From Micavibrio sp. (GTDB taxonomy: Bacteria > Pseudomonadota > Alphaproteobacteria > UBA9219): a stretch of DNA of 64,000 nucleotides. Where the stretch lies: NCBI GenBank assembly GCA_020718105.1, contig DYDA01000002.1, positions 53,954-117,953 of the forward strand, given 5' to 3'. Shown piece after piece: positions 8,479-18,002 of the stretch. The number at the start of each line of letters is the position of its first letter. Position 1 is the stretch's first letter. The notes under the pieces are model-generated. The model made no database searches and had not been told where the DNA came from. It saw only the letters and a program-made list of their open reading frames with translations. The position numbers and the translations under genes were made by a program.

Positions 8479-9495
8479 TTAGAATGGTTCTTCAAGTTTC
8501 TTGGCCAAATCTTCGATATTCTCAGGCGGCCAATTGGGGATCTGCAGACCAAGGCCTAGCCCCATTTGCTGCAAGACTTCCTTGATCTCATTAAGGCTCT
8601 TACGGCCAAAGTTCGGCGTGCGAAGCATTTCGCTTTCCGACTTTTGAACCAAATCGCCGATGTAAACGATGTTGTCGTTCTTCAGGCAATTGGCCGAGCG
8701 AACGGACAATTCCAATTCATCCACCTTGCGCAGCAAGTTGCGGTTGAACGGCAGATCGCCTACGCTTTGTTCCTGTGGCACAGCGGCGCGAGGCTCTTCA
8801 AAGTTGATGAAAAGTTGCAACTGGTCTTGCAAAATGCGGGCGGCCACGGCCACGGCGTCTTCCGGTGTGATCGAGCCATCGGTTTCAACCGAAAGCGTCA
8901 GCTTATCATAGTCGGTCACTTGTCCGACGCGGCTGTTATCAACCTTATACGCTACTTTGCGAACAGGGCTGAAAAGCGCATCTACAGGGATCAAACCGAT
9001 GGGCGTGTCTTCTTTGCGAAGAGCCGAGGCAGGAATATAGCCCTTGCCCGTTTCAACGGTCATTTCCATGTTCAAGTGAGCGCCCTTATCAAGCGTGCAG
9101 ATTACAAGTTCAGGGTTCATGATTTCAACATCGGCCCCTGTTTCAATCTGCCCCGCCAGAACTTCGCAAGGCCCTTCGGCATGCAAACGGATCCTGCGCA
9201 TACCATCAGCATGCATGGAAAGCGCCAGCATTTTGATGTTGAGGATGATGTCGGTCACGTCTTCCCGCACGCCCGGAACGGACGAGAACTCATGCAAGAC
9301 GCCTTCAATTTGAATGGACGTCACCGCCGCGCCCTGAAGCGAAGACAGTAAAATGCGACGAAGAGAGTTTCCAAGCGTTAACGCAAAACCGCGTTCAAGC
9401 GGTTCGATCACCAAAGAAGCATAGCGGTTCGGCGTGTCCGAAACGGCAACTTGTTTGCTGGCCTGAATGAGCGCTTTCCAATTCTTTTGCAACAC
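8479..9495 (-). CDS. rpoA: DNA-directed RNA polymerase alpha subunit
   Basis: Alpha subunit that nucleates core polymerase assembly and contacts UP elements and activators. The 338 residues show the N-terminal dimerisation domain ([17 protein letters not shown]) and the C-terminal domain with helix-hairpin-helix ([17 protein letters not shown]). The start is GTG with GAGGT about 7 nt upstream. It follows rpsK and precedes rplQ, as in most bacteria. Confidence 0.98.
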   Translation of the reverse strand: MLQKNWKALIQASKQVAVSDTPNRYASLVIEPLERGFALTLGNSLRRILLSSLQGAAVTSIQIEGVLHEFSSVPGVREDVTDIILNIKMLALSMHADGMRRIRLHAEGPCEVLAGQIETGADVEIMNPELVICTLDKGAHLNMEMTVETGKGYIPASALRKEDTPIGLIPVDALFSPVRKVAYKVDNSRVGQVTDYDKLTLSVETDGSITPEDAVAVAARILQDQLQLFINFEEPRAAVPQEQSVGDLPFNRNLLRKVDELELSVRSANCLKNDNIVYIGDLVQKSESEMLRTPNFGRKSLNEIKEVLQQMGLGLGLQIPNWPPENIEDLAKKLEEPF

Positions 9496-9544
9496 GGATC
9501 GACCTCATTGGTTCGAGTAAAAAATACGACTAAACAACAGACCC

Positions 9545-9982
9545 TTAAACGCGACGGCGCTTACGGGGGCGAACACCATTGTGGGGGATGGGTGTCACGT
9601 CACGAATTGTCGTGACCGTAAACCCAACCGATTGAAGGGCGCGAAGCGCCGACTCGCGGCCTGAACCTGGCCCCTTCACTTCAACTTCGACTGTGCGCAC
9701 GCCATGTTCCATGGCTTTCTTGCCAGCATCCTCAGCCGCCATCTGCGCCGCATAAGGGGTTGACTTGCGCGAGCCCTTAAAACCCATCAGCCCCGAAGAC
9801 GACCAAGCAATCGTATTGCCCTGCGCATCCGCGATTGTCACGATGGTGTTGTTGAAGCTTGCATTCACATGAGCGACGCCACTGACAATATTTTTTTTCT
9901 CGCGGCGACGCGTGCGGGCAACTGGTTTGCCCTTTTTTTGTTCTTTTGCGGCCATTTTTTTAATCCATTTTTTTGATGTCAT
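9545..9982 (-). CDS. rpsK: 30S ribosomal protein S11
   Basis: Platform protein of the small subunit. Conserved blocks are [20 protein letters not shown] and the C-terminal [12 protein letters not shown]. Two starts are possible. The ATG at 9955 ([10 protein letters not shown]) gives the usual length but has no binding site in front. The ATG at 9982 has GAGG about 8 nt upstream and adds nine residues (MTSKKWIKK). I choose 9982 on the binding site, giving 145 residues. The frame remains open to 10015, which is less likely. Confidence 0.95.
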   Translation of the reverse strand: MTSKKWIKKMAAKEQKKGKPVARTRRREKKNIVSGVAHVNASFNNTIVTIADAQGNTIAWSSSGLMGFKGSRKSTPYAAQMAAEDAGKKAMEHGVRTVEVEVKGPGSGRESALRALQSVGFTVTTIRDVTPIPHNGVRPRKRRRV

Positions 9983-10027
9983 CGATACCTCGCCCACAGG
10001 CGAAGCAACAAGCAAGGTCAGCAGACC

Positions 10028-10408
10028 TTACTTACGGGTTGCAATCTTCTTGCCAGCGATAGCCTTGGCAGGTCCTTTACGCGTACGCGCATTGGTGTGC
10101 GTGCGCTGACCGTGAACAGGCAATCCCTTGCGATGACGCAAACCGCGATAGCATCCCAAATCCATCAGACGCTTGATGTTCATTGAGATTTCGCGGCGCA
10201 AATCGCCTTCAACCCTATAGTTCTTATCGATGTCTTCGCGAATACGAAGAAGCTCAGCTTCAGTCAATTGATTAACGCGCTTTTCGGGAGCGATCCCAAT
10301 ACGTCCGCAAATCTCTAGTGAGTTTGTTGGACCAATTCCATAAATGTAACGCAATGCGATGTGCAAAGGCTTACCGGCTGGAATGTTAACGCCTGCAATA
10401 CGGGCCAC
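10028..10408 (-). CDS. rpsM: 30S ribosomal protein S13
   Basis: Head protein of the small subunit that contacts the P-site tRNA and forms bridge B1. 126 residues beginning [21 protein letters not shown], with [20 protein letters not shown] near the end. GTG start with AAGGAG about 6 nt upstream. It is the first gene of the rpsM-rpsK-rpoA-rplQ unit; the secY and adk genes that usually lie upstream are absent, and a strong promoter is present instead. Confidence 0.97.
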   Translation of the reverse strand: MARIAGVNIPAGKPLHIALRYIYGIGPTNSLEICGRIGIAPEKRVNQLTEAELLRIREDIDKNYRVEGDLRREISMNIKRLMDLGCYRGLRHRKGLPVHGQRTHTNARTRKGPAKAIAGKKIATRK

Positions 10409-10745
10409 GTGGCTCTCCTTAGTTTAAAACGACCGGTTCAAACGCTTCCTACTATTTGCCTTGTGGCAAGCAAAGGAAGCTCCCAGCCTCATAAGACCCT
10501 TTTTTGATCAACAATCAAAAAACGATCCACTCTTTTCTTCTTCTGCGCCTCCACCCTGCTCTACCACAAAGAAATTGATCGAAAAACATTTTCCATCAAC
10601 GCAAAAAACACCCGATCACCTAACCTTACGATTGGTGGCCTAGGCATTCCTCTTCAAAGTCACGCAAAACCCATCATAAGATGACAAAAGAATCGCATGG
10701 ACGTAACAGGGGCTTCGACCCTCATACAAAAGAGCCGAGGCGCGC
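10409..10745 (-). other. Long untranslated leader of rpsM, no gene seen
   Basis: About 335 nt lie between the predicted transcription start and the rpsM start codon. I see no convincing gene. An AT-rich stem (TTTTTTGAT / ATCAAAAAA, near 10500-10526) is present. A leader this long could bind a ribosomal protein for feedback control, but no known motif was recognised. Confidence 0.4.
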
Positions 10746-10773
10746 AGTATAGAGTCATAACGGCATGAGTCAA
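10746..10773 (-). promoter_or_regulatory. Sigma-70-type promoter for rpsM operon
   Basis: Minus strand: -35 TTGACT (10773-10768), 16-nt spacer, -10 TATACT (10751-10746). Both boxes match the consensus at five of six positions. It lies in the gap between the chemoreceptor gene and rpsM and points to rpsM. Confidence 0.65.
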
Positions 10774-10921
10774 GCCTTGACATCACTATTTCTTTCGTTT
10801 TCAAAAGAAAGGTGGTCACAGGACGACAAAAGATAGGTTTTTTTATTCCATTTCAATAAATTAACCATACGCCCTATAGCCACGCCCCTGTTTTGAGGAA
10901 GATAAAACGCCTGCCTATGCC

Positions 10922-13258
10922 CTACTCTTCCTTGCAACTGCGTTCATTAAGACGTCGGCCAAGCTCGGTCAAAGCCTCAATGACTTTTTCAGAAGACTCA
11001 TCAACCTTTGTCATTTCCTCAAAGGCCTCATCGAACTTACCCAAAACGCAAAGTTCCAAAACCTTACGCCCCTCTTCATGAACCATCTGATGAACAGGGA
11101 GAAGATTTTTATAGGCAGAACACCCCAATATCTCTGGATCCGTCACGTTGTGATACCATTGACCAAGACGACACGTCAGATGGGTTGAAATCTTATCGGG
11201 CGTCAAGTCATTGCGACCGGCAAGACGTTCCACAATGCTGCGACGAAAACGCACATGATCACTCTTGGCCACTTCGATCAAGGTTCGCGGATCCTTATTC
11301 TCGGCCATTTTTTCAACGCGAGCATCAAGCGTCTGCCCCGACTTAATCAGAATATCCAAAGCCGTTTCCAAATCGCGATAGTTTGTTTGCGAGAGCGTCG
11401 CGATACGGGTCGAGCTGCCCGAAATCTCGGTCGAGGCCTGCGTTTGTTGCGCCAAAATGCCAGCGATTTCACGCATGCGCTGGGTCACCCCATCAATGCG
11501 CGAGGAAATAGAACCAAGCTGCGTGGTGACGCGATCAACCGCGCCTGTCCCGTCGCTGACGGCCTTTTTGCTATCATCCATAGCCTTGATCGCGGCTTCC
11601 ATTTCTTTGCGCAAAACATCGATGCGAGAGCGAATATCATCCGTTGCGCGGCCCGTTTGCGAGGCCAACGATTTGACCTCGCCCGCCACAACGGCAAAGC
11701 CCTTGCCCGCCTCGCCCGCACGCGCCGCCTCAATCGTCGCGTTAAGCGCGAGCAAGTTCGTCTGCGCCGCAATCGCCTCAATCTGATTGATAATCTCGCC
11801 GATTTGCGTGGTCGCCGTGTCAAGATCGTGGATGCGTCCGCCCACCTCTGTCACGGCTTCGTTCAACGCACCGTTCACGTCTCGCGCTTGCGTTGCGGCC
11901 TTGACGCCCTCTCGCGCCTCAGACTCAGCCTCGCCCGCTTCAAAGGCCGCCGTTTCCGAACTGCTGGCAATCGTGTTGGTGGAAGCCACCATTTCCTCAA
12001 TCGCCGCTGCCATCGATTGGATTTCATGCACAGCGCGACCCACAAAATAAATCACGCGAGTCAAAACGATATAGGCATTGTTGCTGATGATGGACACCTC
12101 AACAATCCCGTGCAACTGATCGCGCATGCCATCATCAAGTTTCTCACGCTCGCTACGGATTTTTTCGAACAATTGCCCCTGCTTTTCATCAACCTGTTTG
12201 CAATTTTGGGAAACCTCTTTGACATTCTGAATGCCATGCGCCAGTGTGCCTATTTCATCTTTGCGATCTTGATAATCAACATCGAAATCAAACTCACCAT
12301 CCGATATCCGCTTCACCATATCTGACAAACGAACGACAGGGCGCGTGATGCTTCGTGACATAAGATAACCAACCAAAACGGATAACAAAAGAACGATGCC
12401 CCCAAACATCATGATGGTCTGACGCGCCTGTAGTTTTTGGGCGGCATACGGCTCAGCGTTCATGACAACCTCAACAACGCCAAAAGACGTGCCGCTAAAA
12501 TCCTTAATCGCCTTGCCCATCACCGCGACAGCGTGACCATTATAGTCTGTTTCAGTGATGACATCTTCGCCCTCCAAAGCCTTTCCCATAGCCTCTGGCG
12601 TCAAAAGAGCGTCAGGCATTGTCTTGGCAATAGGAGAAAACTTGCCCTTATTGTTGGTGTATAAGGCAAGATCGACGCTTGTCAGCTTCTTAAAACTGTC
12701 AACAAAGGGTTGAGCTAAACCAAACCCGAATTCAACCGAACCAACGTGTTTTCCGCCATCCAAAACAGGCGCGACACCACGAATGCTAAGAACCGTAACG
12801 CCCGCTTCGATGCCGCGCATCGGCTTTTGATTTTTGTTCGTCCCCACGACGGTAAAGCGAAACGACGACAGATCATCACCAAATTTCGAAGGGCTGTTGA
12901 CGCGTAAAAAGGATGTTGCCGGAGGCGTATGAAACTGCAGTTGATCGGCCGCGTATTCTTTTTTCATCACTGTGAAAACAGATTCTGTCAGTTTCAAAAG
13001 TCCGTCGCGATCCCCCATGCCCAACGCCGCCGCAACGGTTGGTATTGCTGATAATGAAGAAGCCAGCATTTCAGCCTGCATAGATTGGCTGTCAATCATG
13101 GAAATAAAATAATCGTATTTTGCAAGCAACGCGTCTTTTTGCGAGCTTTGAATAAACCCTTGCATGTAATGATCGGAAACAAGTGCCACCGATAACGTAG
13201 AAAGCAAAGACACAACCGCAAAAAAAACATTGAGTTTGGTGTTAATTGAAATCTTCAC
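10922..13258 (-). CDS. Methyl-accepting chemotaxis protein with C-terminal CZB domain
   Basis: Inner-membrane chemoreceptor of 778 residues. A first membrane segment ([20 protein letters not shown]) precedes a periplasmic sensor of about 250 residues, a second segment ([20 protein letters not shown]), HAMP, and the cytoplasmic signalling hairpin with the conserved tip [22 protein letters not shown]. The tail (from about 660) is a chemoreceptor zinc-binding domain: a first His in SDHVRF, then CRLGQWYH and VHQMVHEEG. The family senses zinc or hypochlorous acid through this domain. No che genes lie nearby. ATG start at 13258; it is probably monocistronic. Confidence 0.93.
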   Translation of the reverse strand: MKISINTKLNVFFAVVSLLSTLSVALVSDHYMQGFIQSSQKDALLAKYDYFISMIDSQSMQAEMLASSLSAIPTVAAALGMGDRDGLLKLTESVFTVMKKEYAADQLQFHTPPATSFLRVNSPSKFGDDLSSFRFTVVGTNKNQKPMRGIEAGVTVLSIRGVAPVLDGGKHVGSVEFGFGLAQPFVDSFKKLTSVDLALYTNNKGKFSPIAKTMPDALLTPEAMGKALEGEDVITETDYNGHAVAVMGKAIKDFSGTSFGVVEVVMNAEPYAAQKLQARQTIMMFGGIVLLLSVLVGYLMSRSITRPVVRLSDMVKRISDGEFDFDVDYQDRKDEIGTLAHGIQNVKEVSQNCKQVDEKQGQLFEKIRSEREKLDDGMRDQLHGIVEVSIISNNAYIVLTRVIYFVGRAVHEIQSMAAAIEEMVASTNTIASSSETAAFEAGEAESEAREGVKAATQARDVNGALNEAVTEVGGRIHDLDTATTQIGEIINQIEAIAAQTNLLALNATIEAARAGEAGKGFAVVAGEVKSLASQTGRATDDIRSRIDVLRKEMEAAIKAMDDSKKAVSDGTGAVDRVTTQLGSISSRIDGVTQRMREIAGILAQQTQASTEISGSSTRIATLSQTNYRDLETALDILIKSGQTLDARVEKMAENKDPRTLIEVAKSDHVRFRRSIVERLAGRNDLTPDKISTHLTCRLGQWYHNVTDPEILGCSAYKNLLPVHQMVHEEGRKVLELCVLGKFDEAFEEMTKVDESSEKVIEALTELGRRLNERSCKEE

Positions 13259-13723
13259 AGGAAACCTCCAAAGGATCAGGAACTACATAGTTGTTGAGGA
13301 AGAAACGTAAGATGCGTGATTGATAGAAAAAGCGAAAGAAGGGGGGCGATGACGAGAGGAGACGTGGCGATAGCAAGGAAGGAAAAGAACCAAAAGGGCT
13401 AACGACAGGTAAGAAAGAGACTCAGCTTCGTGAAGCTGTTATCGCAATGGTAATTTTTTTTATCGCGGCGTCAACATAAAAGTCAGCAATCATTAGATTG
13501 ATATAGCCTGTCTCAAATAAAATGAGCATGAAAAAAGAAACCAAACAGGATGCCCGCTTTCCGCCTCCGCCAAAGGCTACGGCGCGACTGGGGGCTGTTT
13601 GACGCGTCAAAGCGTAGCGAAAACGGTCGCTGGCATGACGCGAGTAGTGTTTATTTTCAACCTTTTGTCATCACCCCCTCGGTCTGGGAGTTACCTTATT
13701 TCCCGCAAAAACATGGAGGCAAG
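13259..13723. other. Gap with repeats, no gene seen
   Basis: Holds the upstream region of the chemoreceptor, an AT-rich stretch, and a degenerate family-1 repeat (13548-13641) with arms GATGCCCGCTTTCCGCC and GGTCGCTGGCATGAC. Open frames here are short and lack binding sites. Confidence 0.5.
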
Positions 13724-13750
13724 AAAAAGGGGGGATCCGGCGATCCCCCC
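13724..13750 (-). terminator. Terminator after the small membrane protein pair
   Basis: On the minus strand GGGGGGATC (13750-13742) pairs with GATCCCCCC (13737-13729) around a four-base loop, followed by TTTTT. It lies about 45 nt past the stop at 13795. Confidence 0.85.
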
Positions 13751-13794
13751 TGACTTATTTTTTCACGCGTGTGAGGCGGACTTTTATTTTCCCC

Positions 13795-14166
13795 TTACGG
13801 TTTTACAGGACCGGCAGGCGCTTTTTCTTGCGCGACGGGAACCATGGCGTTGGAAGCGGCAGGCTCAGCCTCTTGATCAGCGATAACGCCGATTTGCTTA
13901 AGGCGGGCAACAATTTCCTTAGCTGTTGTATTGCCTTGCTCAGCTAATTGCCGCGTTCCCACGACAAGGCCACCGAACTGCGCATTCAACTTTTGGCTTT
14001 CAGCAAAAGGCGTTTCAAGTTGGCTGAGCGTTTGTGTCAGATAAGAACGATCGCGCATGACTTGTGTCGTTTGAAAGGCAAAGAACAACGCCATCGTAAA
14101 GGACATAATCGCCATAGGCAGCAAAAGGCTCTTGATTGTGAGTTGGTCGTGTTTTGTGCTGGTCAT
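13795..14166 (-). CDS. Small single-span membrane protein, unknown
   Basis: 123 residues. A basic N-terminus is followed by one hydrophobic segment (SLLLPMAIMSFTMALFFAF) and a hydrophilic part, probably periplasmic, with helical heptad-like character (LTQTLSQLETPFAESQKLNAQF). The end is low in complexity, rich in Ala, Pro and Lys. No family recognised. The stop of the upstream gene is 3 nt away, and that gene encodes a protein of the same layout, so they are likely co-translated partners. A strong terminator follows. Confidence 0.7.
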   Translation of the reverse strand: MTSTKHDQLTIKSLLLPMAIMSFTMALFFAFQTTQVMRDRSYLTQTLSQLETPFAESQKLNAQFGGLVVGTRQLAEQGNTTAKEIVARLKQIGVIADQEAEPAASNAMVPVAQEKAPAGPVKP

Positions 14167-14169
14167 GGC

Positions 14170-14502
14170 TTATTCCTCATTCTTTGGTGTTTGGGGGGCC
14201 TTAGGCGCGGCGGCAGCCTTAGGCTCTTTTTCAGCGGCTTTTTCGGGAAGGACAAAGCCTTGCGATGTCAAAAGCTCGGTCAGCTTTTTGTCTTTGGTTT
14301 TGATAGAGGCGTCATACAAAGCGTTAGAGAGTTGCTGATTTAGAGGCAAAACCTTAGATGCCGTATTGATCGCAAGCTGCTTTTGATTGATGTCCGCTTG
14401 CCTTACCTGATTGTTATTGATCATACAGGCGTTGGAAACGAACAAAAGAAAGGCCGCTCCGGCGGACAACATGGTAACCCAGTAAAGAACTTTCTCTGTC
14501 AT
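14170..14502 (-). CDS. Small single-span membrane protein, unknown
   Basis: 110 residues with one membrane segment (WVTMLSAGAAFLLFVSNACM) near the N-terminus, then a helical region (NINQKQ-like, QADINQKQLAINTASKVLPLNQQL) and an Ala/Pro/Lys-rich tail. The layout mirrors the next gene downstream, which begins 3 nt after this stop. Both have an N-terminal anchor, a central helix and a disordered end, as in subunits of an envelope complex, but I cannot name one. Confidence 0.7.
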   Translation of the reverse strand: MTEKVLYWVTMLSAGAAFLLFVSNACMINNNQVRQADINQKQLAINTASKVLPLNQQLSNALYDASIKTKDKKLTELLTSQGFVLPEKAAEKEPKAAAAPKAPQTPKNEE

Positions 14503-14625
14503 TTTTTCCTCTTGGTCCGAGATTGTGGTTCCTTGATTCGCAAGGTTCTTTGATAAGACAAGGTAAGTATTAATAAATGGTTGACTCTTTTCATGTACAC
14601 TTTTCTTTAAGCAGGGGGAGCGTTT

Positions 14626-14838
14626 ATGTTAAGGGCCGAAGAACATAATGTTTCGCGTGAAGAACTGGCCCACGTGGGCAAGGAAACGCTTGCTTATGTC
14701 AAAACCATCACCGCTCAAGGCCGCAAGTTTTACGTTATCTGCACGGCGGAAGGCTCCCCCATCGGGGTTGTGACGGACAGGGATTTGGCTTTCATCGCCA
14801 TCCGTCAACACGAAATGGAGCCCATGAGCGTACACTAA
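14626..14838 (+). CDS. DUF1150 family protein
   Basis: 70 residues, close to the usual length of this small alphaproteobacterial family. The region YVICTAEGSPIGVVTDRDLAFIAIRQHEMEPMSVH fits the family end, where a sentence-like block DRxxAFxxARQxxxxPxSVH is conserved. GGGGGAG lies 7 nt before the ATG. Function is unknown; in other alphaproteobacteria the gene often sits next to a small heat-shock protein, which is not so here. It converges with the CCA enzyme gene, and the two stops overlap. Confidence 0.8.
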   Translation: MLRAEEHNVSREELAHVGKETLAYVKTITAQGRKFYVICTAEGSPIGVVTDRDLAFIAIRQHEMEPMSVH

Positions 14839-16094
14839 ACGGGCTTGTTTTTATCTTGAAAAAACGCCATTGCTTTTTGTAAGCATGCCTGATGATCGGG
14901 CGCGAAATCTTGTCTGCGCCACCACACTTCTGCAGCGTTTAAAGCCTCGCCTACCCTTGGGCCAGAAGAATGTCCCTGCTTCAATAAATCTCCGCCCCGC
15001 AAGGGAAACGCTGGCTTGCGCCACGACACGCAAAGAGGCCATAAAGCCGATAAATCGTGAGCCTGCCCCTCCGCCACAGCCAAAAGCAAAGCGCCCTGAA
15101 CGGCGCTGGCTCCAGCTTCATAAAGTCTTTGGCGAAGATCGAAAAGAGAGAGCGGCGCGGTCATGGTCGGCTCAAGAGATTCCAAAGTCACCAACATCTC
15201 GCGCTCGCGGTTTGATAAGCGAAAGCGCTGCGCTACAGCAGCAGCCGCGCCATGATCCAACAAGGCGGCAAGACGCAAGATCGCGTTCGAGGTCCAACGC
15301 ACAGATTTTTCCAGCCGTATCACGTGTTCAAGTTTTGCCGTGTTTTTTCCTTCTGGCAAAACCGTCTCTATCACCTTCGTTTTGATCATGCTTTGCAGCG
15401 CTGAAACCGGCTCTTCGGCGCATAAAAGCGCTGCTGTTTCCTTCCAAAGACGCTCCCCTGACAGACCCGTCAAAAGCGCGGCCTTATGCTTGCAGGCGTT
15501 TAACGCGTCGTCATCTAACCGCGCCGTGGTTTCTAAGGAAGAGAGTTGCGCCACAAAGCGAAAGGCGCGCAAGATACGCAAAGCGTCCTCATCGATCCTT
15601 TTCTCTGGATCACCGATAAAGCGCACATACCATGCGGCCAAATCCTCGCGTCCGTTGAAATAATCGATAATCTCCCCCGACTCTTTCATATAAAGCGCGT
15701 TAAAAGTGAAATCGCGCCGCGCAGCATCTTCATGCCAGTCATCGGTAAAGGCTACTTTGGCATGACGTCCATCGGTGAGGACATCCCGCCGTAAGGTCGT
15801 GATTTCATACCCCTTGCCTTTGATAATCGCCGTGACCGTTCCGTGGGAAAGCCCCGTTGGGACAACTTTAATCCCCGCCGCTGTTAGCGCCTTCATCACG
15901 GCCTCTGGCGGTAAGGTCGTTGCAGCGTCAATATCTTGAACGGGGCGTCCCAAAAGAGTATCGCGCACCGCGCCACCCACAACGCGCACCTCGCCCCCTG
16001 CCGATTGGATGGCGCGTTGAAGGGTCAGTAAGCCCTCTTCCCTCATCCAAGGATGGGATTGGGGGGAAAGAAAAAGAGAGCGCTCATTCATCAT
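14835..16094 (-). CDS. CCA tRNA nucleotidyltransferase / poly(A) polymerase family
   Basis: Class II nucleotidyltransferase of 419 residues that adds or repairs the 3' CCA of tRNA. The head domain has VGGAVRDTLLG and the metal-binding DxD in DIDAAT; RRDFTFNALY and the EDALRILRAFRFVAQL block follow. The C-terminal half is the helical neck and body. A close relative, poly(A) polymerase I, cannot be excluded from sequence alone, but a single copy with this motif set in alphaproteobacteria is usually the CCA enzyme. Divergent from moxR, 79 nt apart. Confidence 0.9.
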   Translation of the reverse strand: MMNERSLFLSPQSHPWMREEGLLTLQRAIQSAGGEVRVVGGAVRDTLLGRPVQDIDAATTLPPEAVMKALTAAGIKVVPTGLSHGTVTAIIKGKGYEITTLRRDVLTDGRHAKVAFTDDWHEDAARRDFTFNALYMKESGEIIDYFNGREDLAAWYVRFIGDPEKRIDEDALRILRAFRFVAQLSSLETTARLDDDALNACKHKAALLTGLSGERLWKETAALLCAEEPVSALQSMIKTKVIETVLPEGKNTAKLEHVIRLEKSVRWTSNAILRLAALLDHGAAAAVAQRFRLSNREREMLVTLESLEPTMTAPLSLFDLRQRLYEAGASAVQGALLLAVAEGQAHDLSALWPLCVSWRKPAFPLRGGDLLKQGHSSGPRVGEALNAAEVWWRRQDFAPDHQACLQKAMAFFQDKNKPV

Positions 16095-16172
16095 TTGTTT
16101 CCACTTTTTTCATTCTTATTGTTTAGCGTTCTTTGGCAACAATCAATACTTTTAAAAAAAGGTTCTTTTCCC

Positions 16173-17180
16173 ATGAACGATTCGATCCCTTCCTCTATCA
16201 ATATCGGCGCTCTTTATAAAGCCCAAGACAAACTCACCGAAGTCCGTAGCGAGGTGGGCGGCTTTATCTATGGCCAAGAGGAAGTCATCGATCACGCGCT
16301 TATCACCCTTTTGGCGGGGGGGCATATGCTTTTGGTCGGCGTGCCGGGGCTTGCCAAAACACGGCTTGTTTCGGTTCTTTCAAAAACCCTTGGCTTTGAT
16401 ACCAAGCGCATCCAGTGTACGCCCGACCTTATGCCCTCTGATATTATTGGGGCTGAGGTTTTGGAAGAAGTCGATTATGGACGGCGCAACTTCCGCTTTG
16501 TTCAAGGCCCTATTTTCTGCCAGTTTCTGATGGTTGACGAAATCAACCGCGCCAGCCCGCGCACACAATCGGCTTTGTTGCAAGCCATGCAAGAGCGCAA
16601 CGTGACAGTATCGGGGCGCGAGTATGCCCTCCCCGTTCCGTTTCATGTGTTGGCAACCCAAAACCCTCTGGAGCAAGAGGGAACCTATCCCCTTCCCGAA
16701 GCGCAACTGGACCGCTTTCTCATGCAAATCAATATCGATTATCCCAGCTTAAGCGCTGAGCGAAAGATTCTTCAAGCAACCATGGAAACGGTTGAGCCGA
16801 TTCCCAAATCGATCATGTTCGCAAATGATTTGCGTGAGATGCAAGGCCTTGTCCGCTCGCTTCCTATTCCTGCCCCCTTGCTTGAAAATATCCTTACCTT
16901 CGTGCGCTTGGGGCGCCCCGATACGTCATCCTTAGAGCTTGTCAAACGGTATGTATCATGGGGCCCTGGGCCGCGTGCAACGCAAGCGATGGCGCTGGCC
17001 ATGCGTGCCCGCGCCGTTATCAAGGGGCGCGCTGAACCATCGATAGAGGATCTTTTGGCTCTGGCGCGTCCCGTCATGATTCATCGCATGGCCTTAAACT
17101 ACACAGCGCGAACCGATAACGTAACACTGGATACCATCTTACAAAGCATGATCGACGGGATGGAACAAGCAGCCCCATGA
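16173..17180 (+). CDS. MoxR-family AAA+ ATPase
   Basis: 335-residue AAA+ ATPase. The Walker A motif GVPGLAKT is at 56-63, Walker B plus sensor in FLMVDEINRASPRTQSALLQAMQE, and the family block ATQNPLEQEGTYPLPEAQLDRF follows. The C-terminal lid ends in LDTILQSMIDG. MoxR proteins act as chaperones for partner proteins carrying von Willebrand or DUF58 domains. The frame is open to 16053, but homology begins at the ATG 16173. The stop overlaps the next gene (ATGA), which encodes such a partner. Confidence 0.94.
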   Translation: MNDSIPSSINIGALYKAQDKLTEVRSEVGGFIYGQEEVIDHALITLLAGGHMLLVGVPGLAKTRLVSVLSKTLGFDTKRIQCTPDLMPSDIIGAEVLEEVDYGRRNFRFVQGPIFCQFLMVDEINRASPRTQSALLQAMQERNVTVSGREYALPVPFHVLATQNPLEQEGTYPLPEAQLDRFLMQINIDYPSLSAERKILQATMETVEPIPKSIMFANDLREMQGLVRSLPIPAPLLENILTFVRLGRPDTSSLELVKRYVSWGPGPRATQAMALAMRARAVIKGRAEPSIEDLLALARPVMIHRMALNYTARTDNVTLDTILQSMIDGMEQAAP

Positions 17181-17857
17181 CCTATGCCCTTCCCCTTGCC
17201 ATCAAGACAAAAGCGCAAAGCCTCGCGCAGGCTCTTTTCTTGTCACCGCAAGGCCGTCACCGCGTGAAGCCGATTGAACGGATTTGGCGCTATCGCGCTT
17301 ATCAAGGCGGCGATTCTATCGTTGCCATTGATTGGAAGCAATCGGCGCGTAGTCGCACCATTATTGTGCGCGAGCACGAACCGCTCATCACGCGCAAGGT
17401 TTTCTTCTGGGTCTCCATGGAGGCCATCCCGCCTTATGCGCAAGAACAAATGGCGCTGCTTTTTCTATCTCTTGGTCGGCTTTTAATTCAAGGTGAGCGC
17501 AGCATCGGTTGGCTTGGCCTCAATCAGCCGGAAACCAACACGCTTAGCCAAGTGGATGCGCTGTTTGAGCGCGGCTTCGCGGAAAACGCCAGTCTCCCCC
17601 AACCGTGTTCTTTGCAGTCAGCTCTTTTGATCGTGGCTCTCGATTCTTCAACAATGACCAAGTCGTTTTACGACGCTTTGCGCGTTTTTTCGGCGCAGGG
17701 CAACCAATGCCTGTTGCTCGATATCAATCCTCAATCGTATGAGCAATCGTCCGTGATTTACAGGAAGAATTGGCCTGTTTTTTCCTTAAAGCCAGAAAGC
17801 CCTCTTAGTGACGCCCTCCCCCTCCTCTTGGATGAAATGATACGAGCCAGTCGCTAA
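17177..17857 (+). CDS. DUF58 domain protein, short form
   Basis: 226 residues. The DUF58 signature Y-x-x-G-D-x-x-x-x-I-D-W-K-x-x-A-R is seen as YQGGDSIVAIDWKQSARSR (47-65), with REHEP after it. Family members usually have two N-terminal membrane segments and a vWA-like part; here the membrane segments are missing and the protein is short and soluble. It overlaps moxR by four bases (ATGA), so the two are translationally coupled and presumably work together. Role unknown; often linked to envelope integrity. Confidence 0.88.
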   Translation: MTYALPLAIKTKAQSLAQALFLSPQGRHRVKPIERIWRYRAYQGGDSIVAIDWKQSARSRTIIVREHEPLITRKVFFWVSMEAIPPYAQEQMALLFLSLGRLLIQGERSIGWLGLNQPETNTLSQVDALFERGFAENASLPQPCSLQSALLIVALDSSTMTKSFYDALRVFSAQGNQCLLLDINPQSYEQSSVIYRKNWPVFSLKPESPLSDALPLLLDEMIRASR

Positions 17858-17864
17858 AAAAGCC

Positions 17865-18002
17865 TATATACTACGTCAACTTGAAAACCCGAAAACTTTT
17901 TGGCCGCGGATGCCTGTTTCCTTTTAGGTTATGCGGCTTGGCGGAGAAAAATTTTTCGGGTTTTCAAGCGGACGGATTACACCCAAAACAGGTCAAAAGT
18001 TG
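17865..18002. repeat. Family-3 repeat (CTTGAAAACCCGAAAA inverted ends)
   Basis: Inverted arms CTTGAAAACCCGAAAA (17880-17895) and TTTTCGGGTTTTCAAG (17953-17968) enclose about 57 nt. A second copy, in the opposite orientation, lies at 60595-60738 and shares the inner GGCCGCGG and TTGGCGGAGAAAAA blocks. The flank ACCCAAAACAGGTCAAAAGT runs into the 3' end of the DUF2147 gene, so the last codons of that gene are repeat DNA. Confidence 0.8.

Noticed and set aside
8566-9351. Open frame of 261 codons opposite rpoA
   Set aside because: Long only because of codon bias in rpoA on the other strand; rpoA is certain and the antisense product has no family features.
10461-10643. 60-codon frame in the rpsM leader region
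   Set aside because: No binding site, low complexity, and it lies antisense in the leader of rpsM.
11255-12325. Open frame of 356 codons opposite the chemoreceptor
   Set aside because: Shadow of the coding strand; composition rich in Arg and His is typical of antisense frames here.
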